Below, piece by piece: positions 23,047 through 34,819 of a stretch of 64,000 bases of DNA (its first letter is position 1; every line of letters starts with the position of its first letter). A program made the position numbers and the translations under genes. The notes beneath the pieces were generated by a model. It did not search any database. It was not told the origin of the DNA and worked only from the letters and a program-made list of their open reading frames with translations. Source of the stretch: Botryotinia globosa (taxonomy: Eukaryota > Ascomycota > Leotiomycetes > Helotiales > Sclerotiniaceae). The stretch spans positions 186,001 to 250,000 of the forward strand of contig RCSZ01000015.1 in NCBI GenBank assembly GCA_014898425.1, given 5' to 3'.

Positions 23047-24385
23047 TGAGCTAGATTTTGAATGTAGAAAAATGAAAATCTTATTCTCTCATCACTCGAC
23101 AAGATTGAATGTTTTGTGAAAGCATGAAGAATGTTGATATCATTGGAAAGTTTGATATCAGAAGAAGATTTAGACAAAACAATACAAATAACATTTGAGT
23201 AGGGGACCCAGCTAGGCATTGTTAGCGGATGCTTCATGCCAAAAATGGTAATCTCGAGTCTATCAAAATGGTTCAGGGTTCAGGCTTGTTTTTCCTCGCA
23301 CGTGATCATGAACGGTTCGAAGTGTATTTGAACGTCTTCGAAATGATGTTTCGTGATGCATCTTTTACTGCTTCTAACAAGTCTTAATCTTGCGTATCTC
23401 AAAGGTATATCCAAGTAGGAACCAGACAGCCATTGAGTAAATGGAGAGGTAGAGGCTATTCGCACCAAGTCACCACCAACGTGTCTATCGATCAATTTTG
23501 GAAAGTGGACCCGCTCATGACGAAGCCCAAGGGAATTTTGTGCATAACAATTGACAATTGAAGGAAGATCCAAATCTCTTCTCATTGAGTCAAGAGTACC
23601 GGCAACAGTGATATAGATTAAAGGGTACATGAATGGCGAACGTTGAGGTGTAAGGTTAGCAAACCAAGACGAAGTTTCCGGCTCTTGGACCATCGGTTCT
23701 CACGCAAAAGCCACAAGTTCTACCCTCAGACTCTCTGTAGACTTCGGTAGATAAGTTTCAGGTGACCTCATCCGCTACCCCGTCTTTTAGAATGCTCATA
23801 GCTTTATAACTTCAGCGGTTGACACACTAATGATATTCGTTTGATTATGTGTTTGAGTAATTCTATAGCTATCTGTTTTTAAATGGCGTGGACCTCTTTT
23901 CAGAGTACTGATTGGACGAATGCCGTTTTCATGTTTAGTATAAGCCATTTATCGGTACCTAGGTAGTCTGGAACAACTTGAGTTCCAGTATTCTGATTGC
24001 CAATAATCTGTGCTGCCAAAACTTATTTTGAGTTCCAGCTAGAGCTCGAAACGTGATTACCAACGTGGACATATTTTTAACTTTCGAGTCCTGTTCTGTT
24101 TCATTTTCTTGAACTTTGGATCTGCTTTTGGTGGCTTAAATTTCTGGCAATTCGTTCATGTTTAGTATGTACTCATGGACGAGATATTCACGTACGTTCT
24201 TGGTTGAGCCTGCAGGTCTGGCTTGTTTCAAAGAAAATTTTCTTATTTGAGGGATAAATTGCCAGGGCACTTGGAATATTCATTATTATCTCTATGCTCC
24301 AATACTATTCTTTTCAAAAATCTCAATCTGTGTAATATCTTCACCAATGACCTAAACCCTCAGGACATCTTATGGTCTGGCAGAT
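23047..24385. other. Intergenic region before the MFS gene
   Basis: These 1.3 kb hold the 3' end of the Pth11-like gene and the promoter of the MFS exporter. A minus-strand frame at 23280-23693 is listed separately with low confidence. Nothing else is recognised. Confidence 0.5.
23280..23693 (-). CDS. Doubtful hypothetical protein
   Basis: This ATG-started frame of 137 codons lies between two plus-strand genes. Composition is not obviously repetitive (WFANLTPQRSPFMYPLIYIT near the start), but I recognise no domain, signal peptide or conserved motif. Its length is possible by chance. No splice sites joining it to other frames were evident. It could be a fragment of a decayed gene. Confidence 0.2.
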   Translation of the reverse strand: MVQEPETSSWFANLTPQRSPFMYPLIYITVAGTLDSMRRDLDLPSIVNCYAQNSLGLRHERVHFPKLIDRHVGGDLVRIASTSPFTQWLSGSYLDIPLRYARLRLVRSSKRCITKHHFEDVQIHFEPFMITCEEKQA

Positions 24386-26695
24386 ATGCCATCAACAACT
24401 ATTCTCACAGCTGGTAATGAGCCAGTAGCAGTCTTTGCCCCGGGAAAGAGATATATTGCTGCGTGTACTTCTATATTGATTGTTAATCTTGCCTGCGCAC
24501 TTGATGCCACAACAATAGCAGTTGCTCTCCCAGTCAGTTATATCTTCCGATCGTTCCATCCTTTAACTCCCATCTAACACTTGAATTTGAAAACAGACAA
24601 TATCTGAAGCACTCAATGGAAATGCAATTGAGGCTTTCTGGGCCGGTACCTCTTTCCTCCTCACTTCTACCATTTGGCAACCCGTATTCATAGCACTATC
24701 ACATGTATTTGGACGCAGACCGTTACTCTTATTCTCACTCTTTCTTTTTACAGTTGGCTCTAGTTTGGGAGGAGCAGCACAAAGTATGCCTTCTCTGCTA
24801 GTAGGTCGTTGTCTGCAAGGAAGTGGTGTTGGTGGCATTCTTGCACTCACAGAAGCTTTGATAACGGATATGGTACCATTACGCCAAAGAGGAAATGCAA
24901 TGGCTCTTCTAGGAGTGGTATGGGCATTAGGTAGTGTCACTGGACCGCTAATTGGTGGTACTTTGGCTGATAAAAATGCTTGGAGATGGATATTCTATCT
25001 CAATCTACCTATAATCGCAGTCGGCTTTGTAGGATGTGTTTGGTTCTTGAGATTAGAGAGGAGAGAAAGAACAATAGAGGAGAAGTTGTCTGAAATCGAT
25101 TACATCGGATCGATTATCTTTGTTGGGTCACTAACCTCATTTCTTATCCCCTTGACTTGGGGTGGGGTGAGTTATTCATGGACAAGCTGGCATACTTTGG
25201 TTCCACTTCTGATAGGAGCTACTGGACTTATCATTTTTTGCACATATGAAGCGATGTTTGCAAAGAAACCCATCATACCAGCTCGACTTTTCCGCAACCC
25301 TTCAACGACGATTGCTTATTTTTGTACTTTCTTACATGGAATGATCCTCTGGTCAATCGTCTATTATGCCCCCTTCTACTTCATGTCTGTCCAAGGCTAT
25401 ACATCAATGATGGCAGGTGTAGCCGCCCTTCCGGAAACCCTTACTATTGTCCCATCAGCCATGATTGTGGGAATCGTCGCTGCAAAAACAGGAAAATATC
25501 GTTGGAGTCTATGGCTCGGATGGGTTTTAACAGCTTTTGGATGTGGTATGCTATATCTTCTTGATGTTGGAACACCAGTTGTGGCGTGGGTTTTTTTGAT
25601 GCTAGGAAGTGGTATTGGTATGGGAGTTTTATATCCAGCTATGAGTTTAGCTATTCAAGCGTCGGCTCCGCAGGAGGATGCTGCTACTGCAGCAGGATTA
25701 TTCACGTTCTTCAGGGCGTTGGGTCAAACGATTGGGGTGGCGATGTAAGTTTTGTCCTTTTTTCTTGTGTTGTTTGTATATTCCTCGATGAATTTCAGCT
25801 TTTGTTCCTTGACTCATTGTCTAGTGGTTATTTTTCTGTTTTCTTCCGTGTTCCTGCGTCCCTTTGACAATACTAGTGGTTGCACAACTGTCGCATTCGT
25901 TTCCTGTCACTCGTCAAGTACTGCCATTGAAGTTTATCTTGGATAATCTGCACACGTCTCCATTCAAACCGGCGTTGCTTCTTCTCCATATGCCACATCT
26001 GCCGCTGTCGAAGGTTGAGTTTGGGCTCGTAGGTTTGGGAAGTCCTTCCTTCCAGCGCAGCTCTTCGCTTTCCTGCACAATAAGCAGTGACTCAAATTGG
26101 CTCTCCATCCCCATTCCGTGTTTTCCCAAGCTCCCTTCCACTTCTACTTTGCCTAAGCATGCCCTCTTCAAGTCGTTTATATTAAGATTTATGATTATCA
26201 TTCCATATTGAGCATGTGCTAACAGTAATTAGTGGAGGTGGCATCTTACAGAATAGAATGCTTGCCGAACTCAGAGCAACCCAAGACTTTCCCACAATCG
26301 TAGCGCAATTTGGATACACGATCGAACAGGTGGCTGCCAACGTAGTGGCTTTGATTCCACTGATTAATAATCTACCACCCGAAAATCCGGAAGTTGTAGA
26401 CTTTAGGCTTGTATCTGCAGCGTCCATTAAGACCATCTGGTTCGCCATGTGTGCATTTGCTGTAACTGGATTGATCGCTAGTTGTTTTATCAAGAGCTAT
26501 TGTCTTGATCAAGCTCTTGTAACGGATCAAGGCTTTGCAATTGGGGTAAAGAAGGGTGATCTTGAGAAAACAGAGTCTACCAAGAATGATAGCGAGTTTG
26601 AGACTTCGAAATCGTCTGTGAAAGAGACATCCAAGGAAGTGGTTGATTCACCTCACTTTTCAGTAAATCAAAGTATCGACAGTGTAAGTGAATGA
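24386..26695 (+). CDS. MFS drug/toxin exporter, DHA2 type with 14 helices
   Basis: Three exons (24386-24532, 24597-25744, 26233-26695) give 585 residues. The chain begins with a short cytosolic part and helix 1 (AACTSILIVNLACALDATTI). It then shows the loop 2-3 motif GRRPLLLFSLF at about 88, a GRCLQGSGVGGILAL helix 4, and the antiporter-like WALGSVTGPLIGG motif in helix 5. About 14 hydrophobic segments and a polar 60-residue C-tail follow. Such proton antiporters export drugs, mycotoxins or other metabolites at the plasma membrane. Intron 2 is 488 bases, unusually long for this genome; the splice (GVAI-GGGILQNRM) is nevertheless fixed by conservation. A Zn2Cys6 regulator follows on the same strand 750 bases later, so co-function is possible but unproved. 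Confidence 0.92.
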
Positions 26696-27447
26696 GAGAA
26701 ATTGGACTGATTCGGAGACCGGAAAAACGTCAAGTCGAATGATATAGAAGGGTTGAAGCTTTCTGTTGGTGAGATGAGGGAATACTTGAAGATGCCAGAA
26801 GACACTTGACCTACGTTCGGAAAAGACTATTAGTTGGAAATTTTTCCAATATGAGAAGCCTACCAGTATTTTTGAACTGTTATTTTTGAACTGTTTTAAA
26901 TCCATTCATCTCACAAAGTGATGCCTCTTCAAAACGTTTTGTGCGATTACTGAATGGTAATTTTTACAGCAATGTTTACGTAGAAACGTAGGCGATGGGG
27001 GATCTCTGTCAATAAATCAAGTAAATCAACATCTAGGTACCATCAGGAATTTCTCTGAGTAGGTAGGTATTCATGTTCCGTATACATCCGTATCTTCTTC
27101 TGCACAGTGAATTCAAACAATACTTCGTATCCATGGATAACAGAGTTATTCCATCTTTGATATCTGGAATTATCTAATTTTGATTGGCTCGCTAGAGATT
27201 TTTGTTGTTTATCCTCCACGGCTCATCACAACCTCTGCCGGTGTTTTTATTTTCAAGTCATACGGCGTCGTTCTAAAACAGCCCACAGATTTTTTCCTGA
27301 ATTACTATTTATCTTGCCAGACTCTGCCAGACTTTCTTGTACTTTTTTCCTTGATTTTACAAGTGCAATCTACAACCCGCGGGTATTTATTACAACCACT
27401 ACACGCAACTTGAAGATTTCCACCAATATCCGGGTACTTTCTTCAAC
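26696..27447 (+). promoter_or_regulatory. Intergenic region, MFS exporter to Zn2Cys6 gene
   Basis: These 750 bases hold the exporter's 3' end and the regulator's promoter. No conserved frame or notable repeat is seen apart from a short duplicated TTTTTGAACTGTT at about 26868-26893. Confidence 0.45.
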
Positions 27448-30126
27448 ATGACGGACAAAATCTCATCTAAAGCCAACATTCCACATGGCGATTCAATTAA
27501 ACCTGCGCGTAAAAAGTATGAAAGAACTAAAGAGCGAAGCAAGGTCACTCAAGCCTGTGACCAATGTAGAATGTAAGCTTCTCCGAGATTCACCCCTCCA
27601 AAACTAACACATATTCACTTCGAGATAATTACCAAACTTGGTATGAAATTACTAATAGTTGCGCAGAGGAAAAGCTAAGTGCTCCGGTAATTTGCCATGC
27701 ACTAATTGCGTTTACGATAAAAAGCATTGTTCTTATGATAACGACTACGCTCGTGGTCGAAAGATTACAATTCAACCAAATCCGAACCACAGACCTTATC
27801 CTCAACACAAAGTCTTCATTGCTGGATCTAACTTGACCAATTCTGAATCTCCAATGGAAGGAGAAGACGCGCAAATGCCACCGGTAATAGGTTCATTCGG
27901 CCAGAATCTGAATCCCAATCAAATGATGTCACAACCTCAACAGTCGGCGGGTAATAGTGCAACAGCTAATCAGCCCCAAGAAGCTCTGCAAGTGTTCGAT
28001 CCAAACGCACCTGTCTCTGTTCTTGCTTACGGTGATCTACCAATGCCTATCAGTCGACCTGGACTGGTCACTCTACCAAGTCCCGATGATGGTGCTAAGC
28101 TTGTTCAAATCTATTTTGACAAGTTCTCCCCAAGTATACTATTCCTGCACAGACCTAGTGTTGAGCGTTGGACAGATGAGTTGTTAGAGGCTGGGGGTGA
28201 TATCTTGGCAGCAGATTATCTTAAAAGCAGGAATGCCATCGTTTTCATGATCTTTGCTTCGGCCCAAACTTACTGTGCGGACTCAGAATGGGTGGACGCC
28301 AGGTCAGTGAACTATCCTTCCCTTGAATTCTTCTGCTAACCTTTACATCTTCAATAGCATGCTCAATTGCCAATTAGCCGACGAACAATTACAATCTGAA
28401 ACTGGTCCACCACAATTAACTAGCATTCAAGCTCGACTTCTCCAATGTTACTATCTTATTGCTAGAGGTCGAATCAACCAATGTTGGAGCACTTTTTCCA
28501 ACGTCGCCAGCTTGATCTTCACACTTGAATTAAACAGACACTATAGCAAGAGAGGTGTTGTTGATCTGGTTGAGGTGGAATGTCAAAAGCGAGTTTTCTG
28601 GGCAGCTTTCTTTCTGGATAAATTCTTGAGTTATGCTTTGGATAGACCACAACGTCTCAAGATTGACGAAATTGATCAGGTAAGCTATTAATTTCTGCCA
28701 CTTTAACATGCAAAGCTCTGCATAATCTTTGTTGGTAGATTTTTTGTCATTACTTTGTCGAGATGCTGGCCCCTTTCCTCGAGTCAAGAGCACCTGCCCT
28801 CCCAATACATGGGGGCTCGGATAATCTGTTTAGTTGACATTGATTTATCAACTTCAACAATCATGACAGACGTTCGAAATTCAGCTATCCTTTGTTTGCA
28901 CTACAGGTGTCAGATATGAACGGATGGATATAATCATAATGAATATACTTGGATTGAAGGATCGACTAACAATTTAATTAGGAGTTGCCGAGGATCCTCA
29001 ACGACAGACAATTCACACCCAACAATCTCGTACCTGCTTTTCTAGATGATCTCTCCACAAATCTTGCATCTAACCTTCAATTCGAGTAAGTAATTTCTTT
29101 CTCCTGCCGGCTTCAAGAACAGCACTAACCAAAATACCCTCCAGACTTGCGATAATTACGAGTAACATTCTCGACCAATTCTACGGATTCCGCAAATACG
29201 AACCTGAAGAACGTTTAAACCTTGTTCAATCATACCTAGTAACCACCTTTCCCGCCTGGAAGAAGAAAGCAGACTCGTTAATCCAGGCGAAACTCGAGGA
29301 TTTAGATGAAGTACAGAATCGTCAAAGATCAGAATTGTGGTTGTCTTATCATCATACCAAGATTCTTCTCCTTCGTACTTATCTTCTCATACCCGAGGGC
29401 GATGCAGCGAGAGATGGAATGATCGACAAGCTTACAAATGCGTGTAAATACATTTGCGATATCGTGCAGCCACGTCCTAGGGGATTTCTCAAAGAACACG
29501 AAGAAAAACTTTGGAAACATGAGTTTCCGATATATGCGGATTTTATTAAATCAGACGCTTTTAGAAGTGCTTGGGTATGTTTTATCTTGTCACGTCTCTT
29601 CATATCTTCTTTCTTCGTCTCTTCTTTCTGTATATTTATGAGATTCGAAAGCTAATTTCTTATCCACTAGTTTCCTCAATATATCATCTTCACTGCGGCA
29701 ACAGTAATCTGCATCACAAGCGTCAGAAACCCAACACAAGTATGGAAAATCGATAACACAATCATGCACAAGATCAACATCCTCTTTGAACCTCTTCAGC
29801 GAACCGGATTTCCGGGCTCATTCATGAGAGTATGTGCTTCTGTTTTGAGTGAGCTGGAAATTGCGGTTGATGTGAGCGCGATGCGTCGATTTTCTAAGTT
29901 GGAGGATATGGACATTGATGATGATGAACTATTGGATGAGCATACAGATCTAGATCATCGTTTGTCGATACTTAGGGAGAAGTTGGGGGAGGCTCTTTGG
30001 GAGGCATATATGAAGATGTGTATGGGTAGAGATGAGTGTGATATTATGATTCAGTTTCGTTGCTGGGGGTTTGCGAAGCTTGCCAACCAGATGATGGAAC
30101 GTAAATTGGAGGTTAGGATAAATTGA
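27448..30126 (+). CDS. Zn2Cys6 transcription factor with fungal-specific TF domain
   Basis: Six exons (27448-27572, 27667-28302, 28358-28679, 28982-29085, 29145-29574, 29671-30126) give 690 residues. Splicing exon 1 to exon 2 produces the full zinc cluster with Cys37, 40, 47, 53, 56 and 63 (CX2CX6CX5CX2CX6C; CDQCRIGKAKC). A basic stretch precedes it (KPARKKYERTKERSK). The middle homology region at about 185-430 contains FLHRPSVERW, QARLLQCYYLIARGR and VFWAAFFLDKFLSYALDRPQ, typical of the fungal_trans domain. An acidic patch near the C-terminus (DMDIDDDELLDE) may activate transcription. Intron 3 is 302 bases, long for this genome. Targets are unknown; the neighbouring exporter is the nearest candidate. 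Confidence 0.92.
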
Positions 30127-32122
30127 AGTGGGAGGAATATGGCTTTACTGAAGTAGGCTTTGTGATGCAGAGGCCATGCTATTTTCTTTGGTCTTGGCCG
30201 GTGACCTAATCGACGTTCATATGTTGTGGTCAACTTTGAGATGAAATAGATTAATCATACATCTTGCAGATATAACAAGATACTGACTGCAAAGCATATT
30301 CATATGGATATGGATATGAATACATCCCACTTTGCGGTTTTAAAATGCAGATTAGTAGGTAATCCAAAGATTTATCTATGGAATTGATTAGCTAGTCAAT
30401 TCATCATTTAATGAACTGAATGTTTAAGATGTGGGGCAAGATGCGATGAGTGATGCAGCTTTTAGTAATGGTTAATGGCGAATAATCGATAACAGTATGA
30501 GTAGGCATAGTTCTTCTACCTCGAGGGTCTTTGTAGATGTAAGAGGGACATAGCCAGTAGAGTGTCGATGAATAGGATGGACGGGTGATTATACATATCT
30601 TTGGATGGACTTATCCTTCACTTGAGTATGTTAGAGTATGGTTAAAGTTTCTGAAATATGTAAAGTGCGTGTGAATGCGGTTTTAGATGAAAGGCTTCGA
30701 GTAATCACTCGACGATGTTGAGGTTGATGATTTGGGGTTTGTGAATTATCAGTAGAGATTACTCAGGATATGGCGTGGGTGATGGGAAGTGATGTGTTCG
30801 AAGAAAGAGGATTGCCGGAGAGGGAGAATGAATGATGTAAGGGATACTGTTTGGGAAGGTGGCTTTGTAGAATGGAAAAGGTAGAGAGAGTTGGTGAGTG
30901 TGCTAACCACTGGAACTAATATCGCCAAAATTTATTATCCAATCTGACTCGTTATTACGTTTCCCATACTAAAGGTGCCTTCTCAAAATGGTCGGTGTGA
31001 GCAATCGTAAACGTGATGACGATGACGATGTGATTCTTTCCATCCGAAGTATTGTTTTTGATCTCATCCATTGCGCTCTGAGGAGTAAACTATCAACACG
31101 TCAGTATATCTCAGTACGGGCAGGTATCCATACCTGATAGTCCGTTGCTTCTGGTGAAGGATCAGTATGCTACGTGTGGTATAAAAGAGGTGTTTTTATC
31201 ATTAGGATGATCGGAGCTAAGACTACAGAGACATGAAATATATGCCCAGGGTATTAGGTTTCGATACTGGAAAGAATACAAAATGCCCAGGAATCGTGTC
31301 TATGTCCAGCTTGTAATCACAAATTCTACCTGGTATCATTACGGCCTGACATATTCAAACGTTGACCCAAGCAAAAATAACTTATTAAGGAAATCAAATC
31401 ACTTCTACTCTGCTTTCAAAGTTCTCACCCAATGACTAGAAAATTGGAATATCTTTTAGTTTCGGTCGTATTAACTGTTAAAATGCATTTACAAGTCAAA
31501 GACTTTACTAGTTTCATTCTCTACTGGTATTCAAGGCATCATCTTCCGCTGGATGACGGTGAGGCTCTTGACTAGCGTTATGATCGCCGCGGAGGAGGAA
31601 TGCCGAGCTGTTAGCCGAAGTGTGCTGAATGAACTCCTATGCACCCTCGAGGCACCTCAGACTCGGCGTACAACAAATCGTTTGTGTAAATTATGAAGAT
31701 ATCAAATGTCGAAACTCTTATGATCAAAATCAGTTCTCAGTCGACTTGGATATCTGATTGTAGAGTGAGGATGTCAAAACGTGGTTTTTAGAAAAAGGGT
31801 TCACTCCATCTCACCTAACCCAGATCTAACCAAAGTTTTAGCGCGAGATCGCCTGTACCAACATTGAATGGCCAAATTTAGGTTTCCAGTAGATATGGCG
31901 TGATCAAGGCAGCCATTCAAGATTAAGGCAACTATTCAAGAATACTGTAGAGTACGTCAGTAAGAGGAATGCGGCAATTATCCATATACCAATTCTCAAA
32001 TTGAAATACCTTCTCATTCACTTGGTATTAATTTTTGAATCGAATTCCTCCAAAAGACATTGTCGTTCGTGTTCTATTTTGGGAGTGTCAACTTCCACTC
32101 TTCCCGTAACCTTAACCTTACA
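30127..32122. other. Intergenic region without recognised genes
   Basis: About 2 kb of mixed-composition DNA follow the transcription factor. No frame over 60 codons with recognisable content was found on either strand. Base composition is ordinary, so it is not RIP-damaged. It may include 3' untranslated sequence near 30.1-30.3 kb. Confidence 0.5.
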
Positions 32123-32124
32123 TA

Positions 32125-32482
32125 CAGTAGAACTTGGCTATACCGGACTGGGATATACCGGAATCTTGAATATACCGGAAAAATTTCCTGATTTGATTAC
32201 TTTTTATATAATAATACCAGATTTTTAAGCAAAACCAAAATACCGGATTGATTTTTCAAGAATCTGATGTAAATTTTGATAATGAATTTAGCTTAATAAA
32301 CTTTTTTTTAATATTAGTAAGCTTGATTATATAATAAACTTTCGAAAATATTGGCATTTGGAATGAAAATCGGATATAAATTTTGGTGAAAACATTTGGA
32401 TTATCATTTTTTATACCGAAATCTTATCTATACCGGATTTGATTAATCAAATATTTCATTCCGGTATAATCAAGTTCTACTG
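32125..32482. mobile_element. Non-autonomous TA-flanked mini-transposon (Tc1/mariner-pogo-like)
   Basis: The ends are inverted: CAGTAGAACTTGGCTATACC at the left and the complement of GGTATAATCAAGTTCTACTG at the right, flanked by TA on both sides (32123-32124, 32483-32484). TATACCGGA motifs repeat several times just inside both ends. The 358-base element has no coding capacity and an AT-rich centre. TA duplication with such ends fits the Tc1/mariner superfamily (Fot1/pogo branch). A damaged relative lies at about 43556. Confidence 0.85.
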
Positions 32483-32589
32483 TACTTGTTTCCTCGCGTA
32501 ATATTTACTCCTTAACAAAATTATCCGTGTACTTAGCAGTTCATGTAACCGATATCCCTATATCTTATACATCTCTATATCTTGCACAT

Positions 32590-33765
32590 TTTGACTTATT
32601 AAATCAAAAATCAATTTTAAATTCAAATATTATTATAATAGTTTTAAAATTAAATTAATAAAACTTTATATTCATTCAAAAAAAATGTTAAAAATTTAAA
32701 AGATTTGAAATATTGAATTAAATATTAATTGATTTTCAATAACATTATTCTAAGATATTAATAATATAATAAAAACTACTAATATTAAAATAAATTATAT
32801 AATTAAAAAATAGTTTTTATTATTTTTTATTATTATTATTAATTGAAAATTTAAAATTTCAAAAAATATGAATAATCAAGTTTTATATAAAACTTTAGAT
32901 TTTATATAACTTTAAGAAAAAGAAAAATAGTTTAAAAATAATTGTTTTTAAAATATTATAATATATTTATTTATATATTTTTTAAAAAAATTAAATATTT
33001 AAATTTAATTTATAAAGTAATATTTTTATATATTAGAAAATATATAATATAATAATAATAAATAATATCAAAATAAAATATTATTTAGAAATTTTAATAA
33101 TTATATTATAAAAAAAATATATAAAAGAAAATAATAATAATTAAAATAAATTATTTTAATATTTTAATTAAGAAATCTATTATATATCTTTTTTTAATTA
33201 GAAATATTATATTTTCTTTTTTAAAAGAATCTAATTTATTAAAAAGTCTTCAAATTATATAATATTTCTAAGGATTTTGAAATTTCAATTCAATTTTAAT
33301 TTAATTTTATAATATTAATTATTATTTATTGATTTCAAAATTTAAATTATATTCAAAATTTCTTTTCAAAATATATTTCAATAAAAATTCTTTATTATTA
33401 ATTATATAATTCTAATATCTAAATATTAATATTTTTTTAATAATTAATTATATATATAAATATATAATTATATATATAAATATATAATAAAATATAGTTT
33501 TTTATTATTTCAATATTAATATTAATATATAAATAATATATCATAATTAATTTCTTTTCAAAATATCATAAATATTCAATTTATTAAAGATTTTTATTAA
33601 AAATAAAACTAATTATTAGAAATCTTATTATATATTGATATAATTTCGAGTTTTTAATATTAAATATAACTTTTTTTGATTCTTTATATTAAAATATTTT
33701 CAAATTTATATAAAAACATTTGGTTTTTAAAATGTTTTTATATAAATTTCTTTCTCTCTTAGGCC
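32590..33765. mobile_element. AT-rich, RIP-like repeat relic
   Basis: About 1.2 kb are almost entirely A and T, with stops in all frames, in sharp contrast to flanks of ordinary composition. A palindrome (ATAAAAACATTTGGTTTTTA and its complement) lies near the right edge at about 33707-33752. The composition matches the transposon block at 43.5-58.8 kb, so this is probably an old RIP-mutated repeat. Its family cannot be told. Confidence 0.6.
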
Positions 33766-33960
33766 AGTAATTAGTAGATTTTATCCCTTAACACAACAGT
33801 TTGTAGTAAATACGCCAATCTCGCTTATTATTTTCAATTAGTATAAAATCCATACGTTTCCTCAAATTCCCATCCCACTTTCTCGTTCGCAAAAAGAACT
33901 TGAGGCTTCAATTCTTTTTGGAACGACATAAACTCGAAAGAATAAATCTTGCTCGCATTG

Positions 33961-34035
33961 GTACGTATTACCAAAGAATCCTGAAACCTTGGTGTCCTTT
34001 ACTGGATCGAATACTAACCACAATATTGAAAACAG
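33961..34035 (+). other. Candidate 5' leader intron of the gene at 34.1 kb
   Basis: A good donor (GTACGTATT), a CTAAC branch point at about 34013 and the acceptor TGAAAACAG define a 75-base intron just upstream of the ATG at 34107. This supports transcription of the following frame. Confidence 0.4.
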
Positions 34036-34106
34036 AAGCAGATTTATTGAAAGCATCAAAGTTCCCGTCATAACTTTTCTCTGCCAACAAAATAGGTCCA
34101 GCTCCA

Positions 34107-34808
34107 ATGAATCAATCAGTCAACAACAATCAACCTGGTCGTTCAGCTCCAATGAATCAATCTGCTCATCCAGCTCCAATGCATCCACCAGTCAATAACT
34201 CTCTACGTGGTCATCCAACCTGGACGAGCCTTCGTCCTCGTCTCGTTCGTCGAAATGCTGAGGAAAATGTTGCTCTTACACTCCAAACTCAAAGAGCCCA
34301 CTATGACGCTATGATGGCCGAAAGAGATATCGAGTATCCTACAATGGCATTGAGAAGTTCTTCCAACACTGATGACCCGCAAGTCACGGGAGACGCTCAG
34401 ACTTTGGAAGTCATTCACGCTGTTGAGGTCACCAATGCGCCTCAAACTGCTGAAGCTGGTTTGAACTCTTTGACAGGCAACATTCTCGCCACTACGACTT
34501 CCTCTACAAGCACTATCTCGAGTGTTGTAGTTGTCAATGCTCAAGTCTTTAGTGCTCCAGATAGTCCATCTTCTTCTCTAGGTGGCAGTCCTGTCGGCAT
34601 GCGCGAAAACTCTCATGATCAAGAGAATGACCACGCAAATACTGGTCAGGTCACCAGTTCATCTTCAGATGTAGATATGGTATGTCACTTTCTATTATTC
34701 TTGTTACTCCTGCTGTCTGCTGTACGCCGCATATGCAAGTCATCAGACTCACTGTTCTGTTTTCTAATTAACACCTCTTCCACAACCTCGAACTTCCTGA
34801 TTCAATAA
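34107..34808 (+). CDS. Low-complexity hypothetical protein
   Basis: This open frame starts at ATG 34107. A likely coding exon ends at 34679 (191 codons), where DVDM is followed by a GTATGT donor; unspliced reading goes on to a stop at 34808. The downstream acceptor is not clear (candidates end at AATAAG near 34814 or CACAG near 34819). The protein is Ser/Thr/Asn/Pro-rich with an internal duplication near the start (APMNQS twice, APMHP once). It also has a more ordered 30-residue stretch (LRPRLVRRNAEENVALTLQT). No domain is recognised. It sits beside the AT-rich relic. It could be a small nuclear or lineage-specific protein. Confidence 0.4.
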   Translation: MNQSVNNNQPGRSAPMNQSAHPAPMHPPVNNSLRGHPTWTSLRPRLVRRNAEENVALTLQTQRAHYDAMMAERDIEYPTMALRSSSNTDDPQVTGDAQTLEVIHAVEVTNAPQTAEAGLNSLTGNILATTTSSTSTISSVVVVNAQVFSAPDSPSSSLGGSPVGMRENSHDQENDHANTGQVTSSSSDVDMVCHFLLFLLLLLSAVRRICKSSDSLFCFLINTSSTTSNFLIQ

Positions 34809-34819
34809 GATTCACAGCC

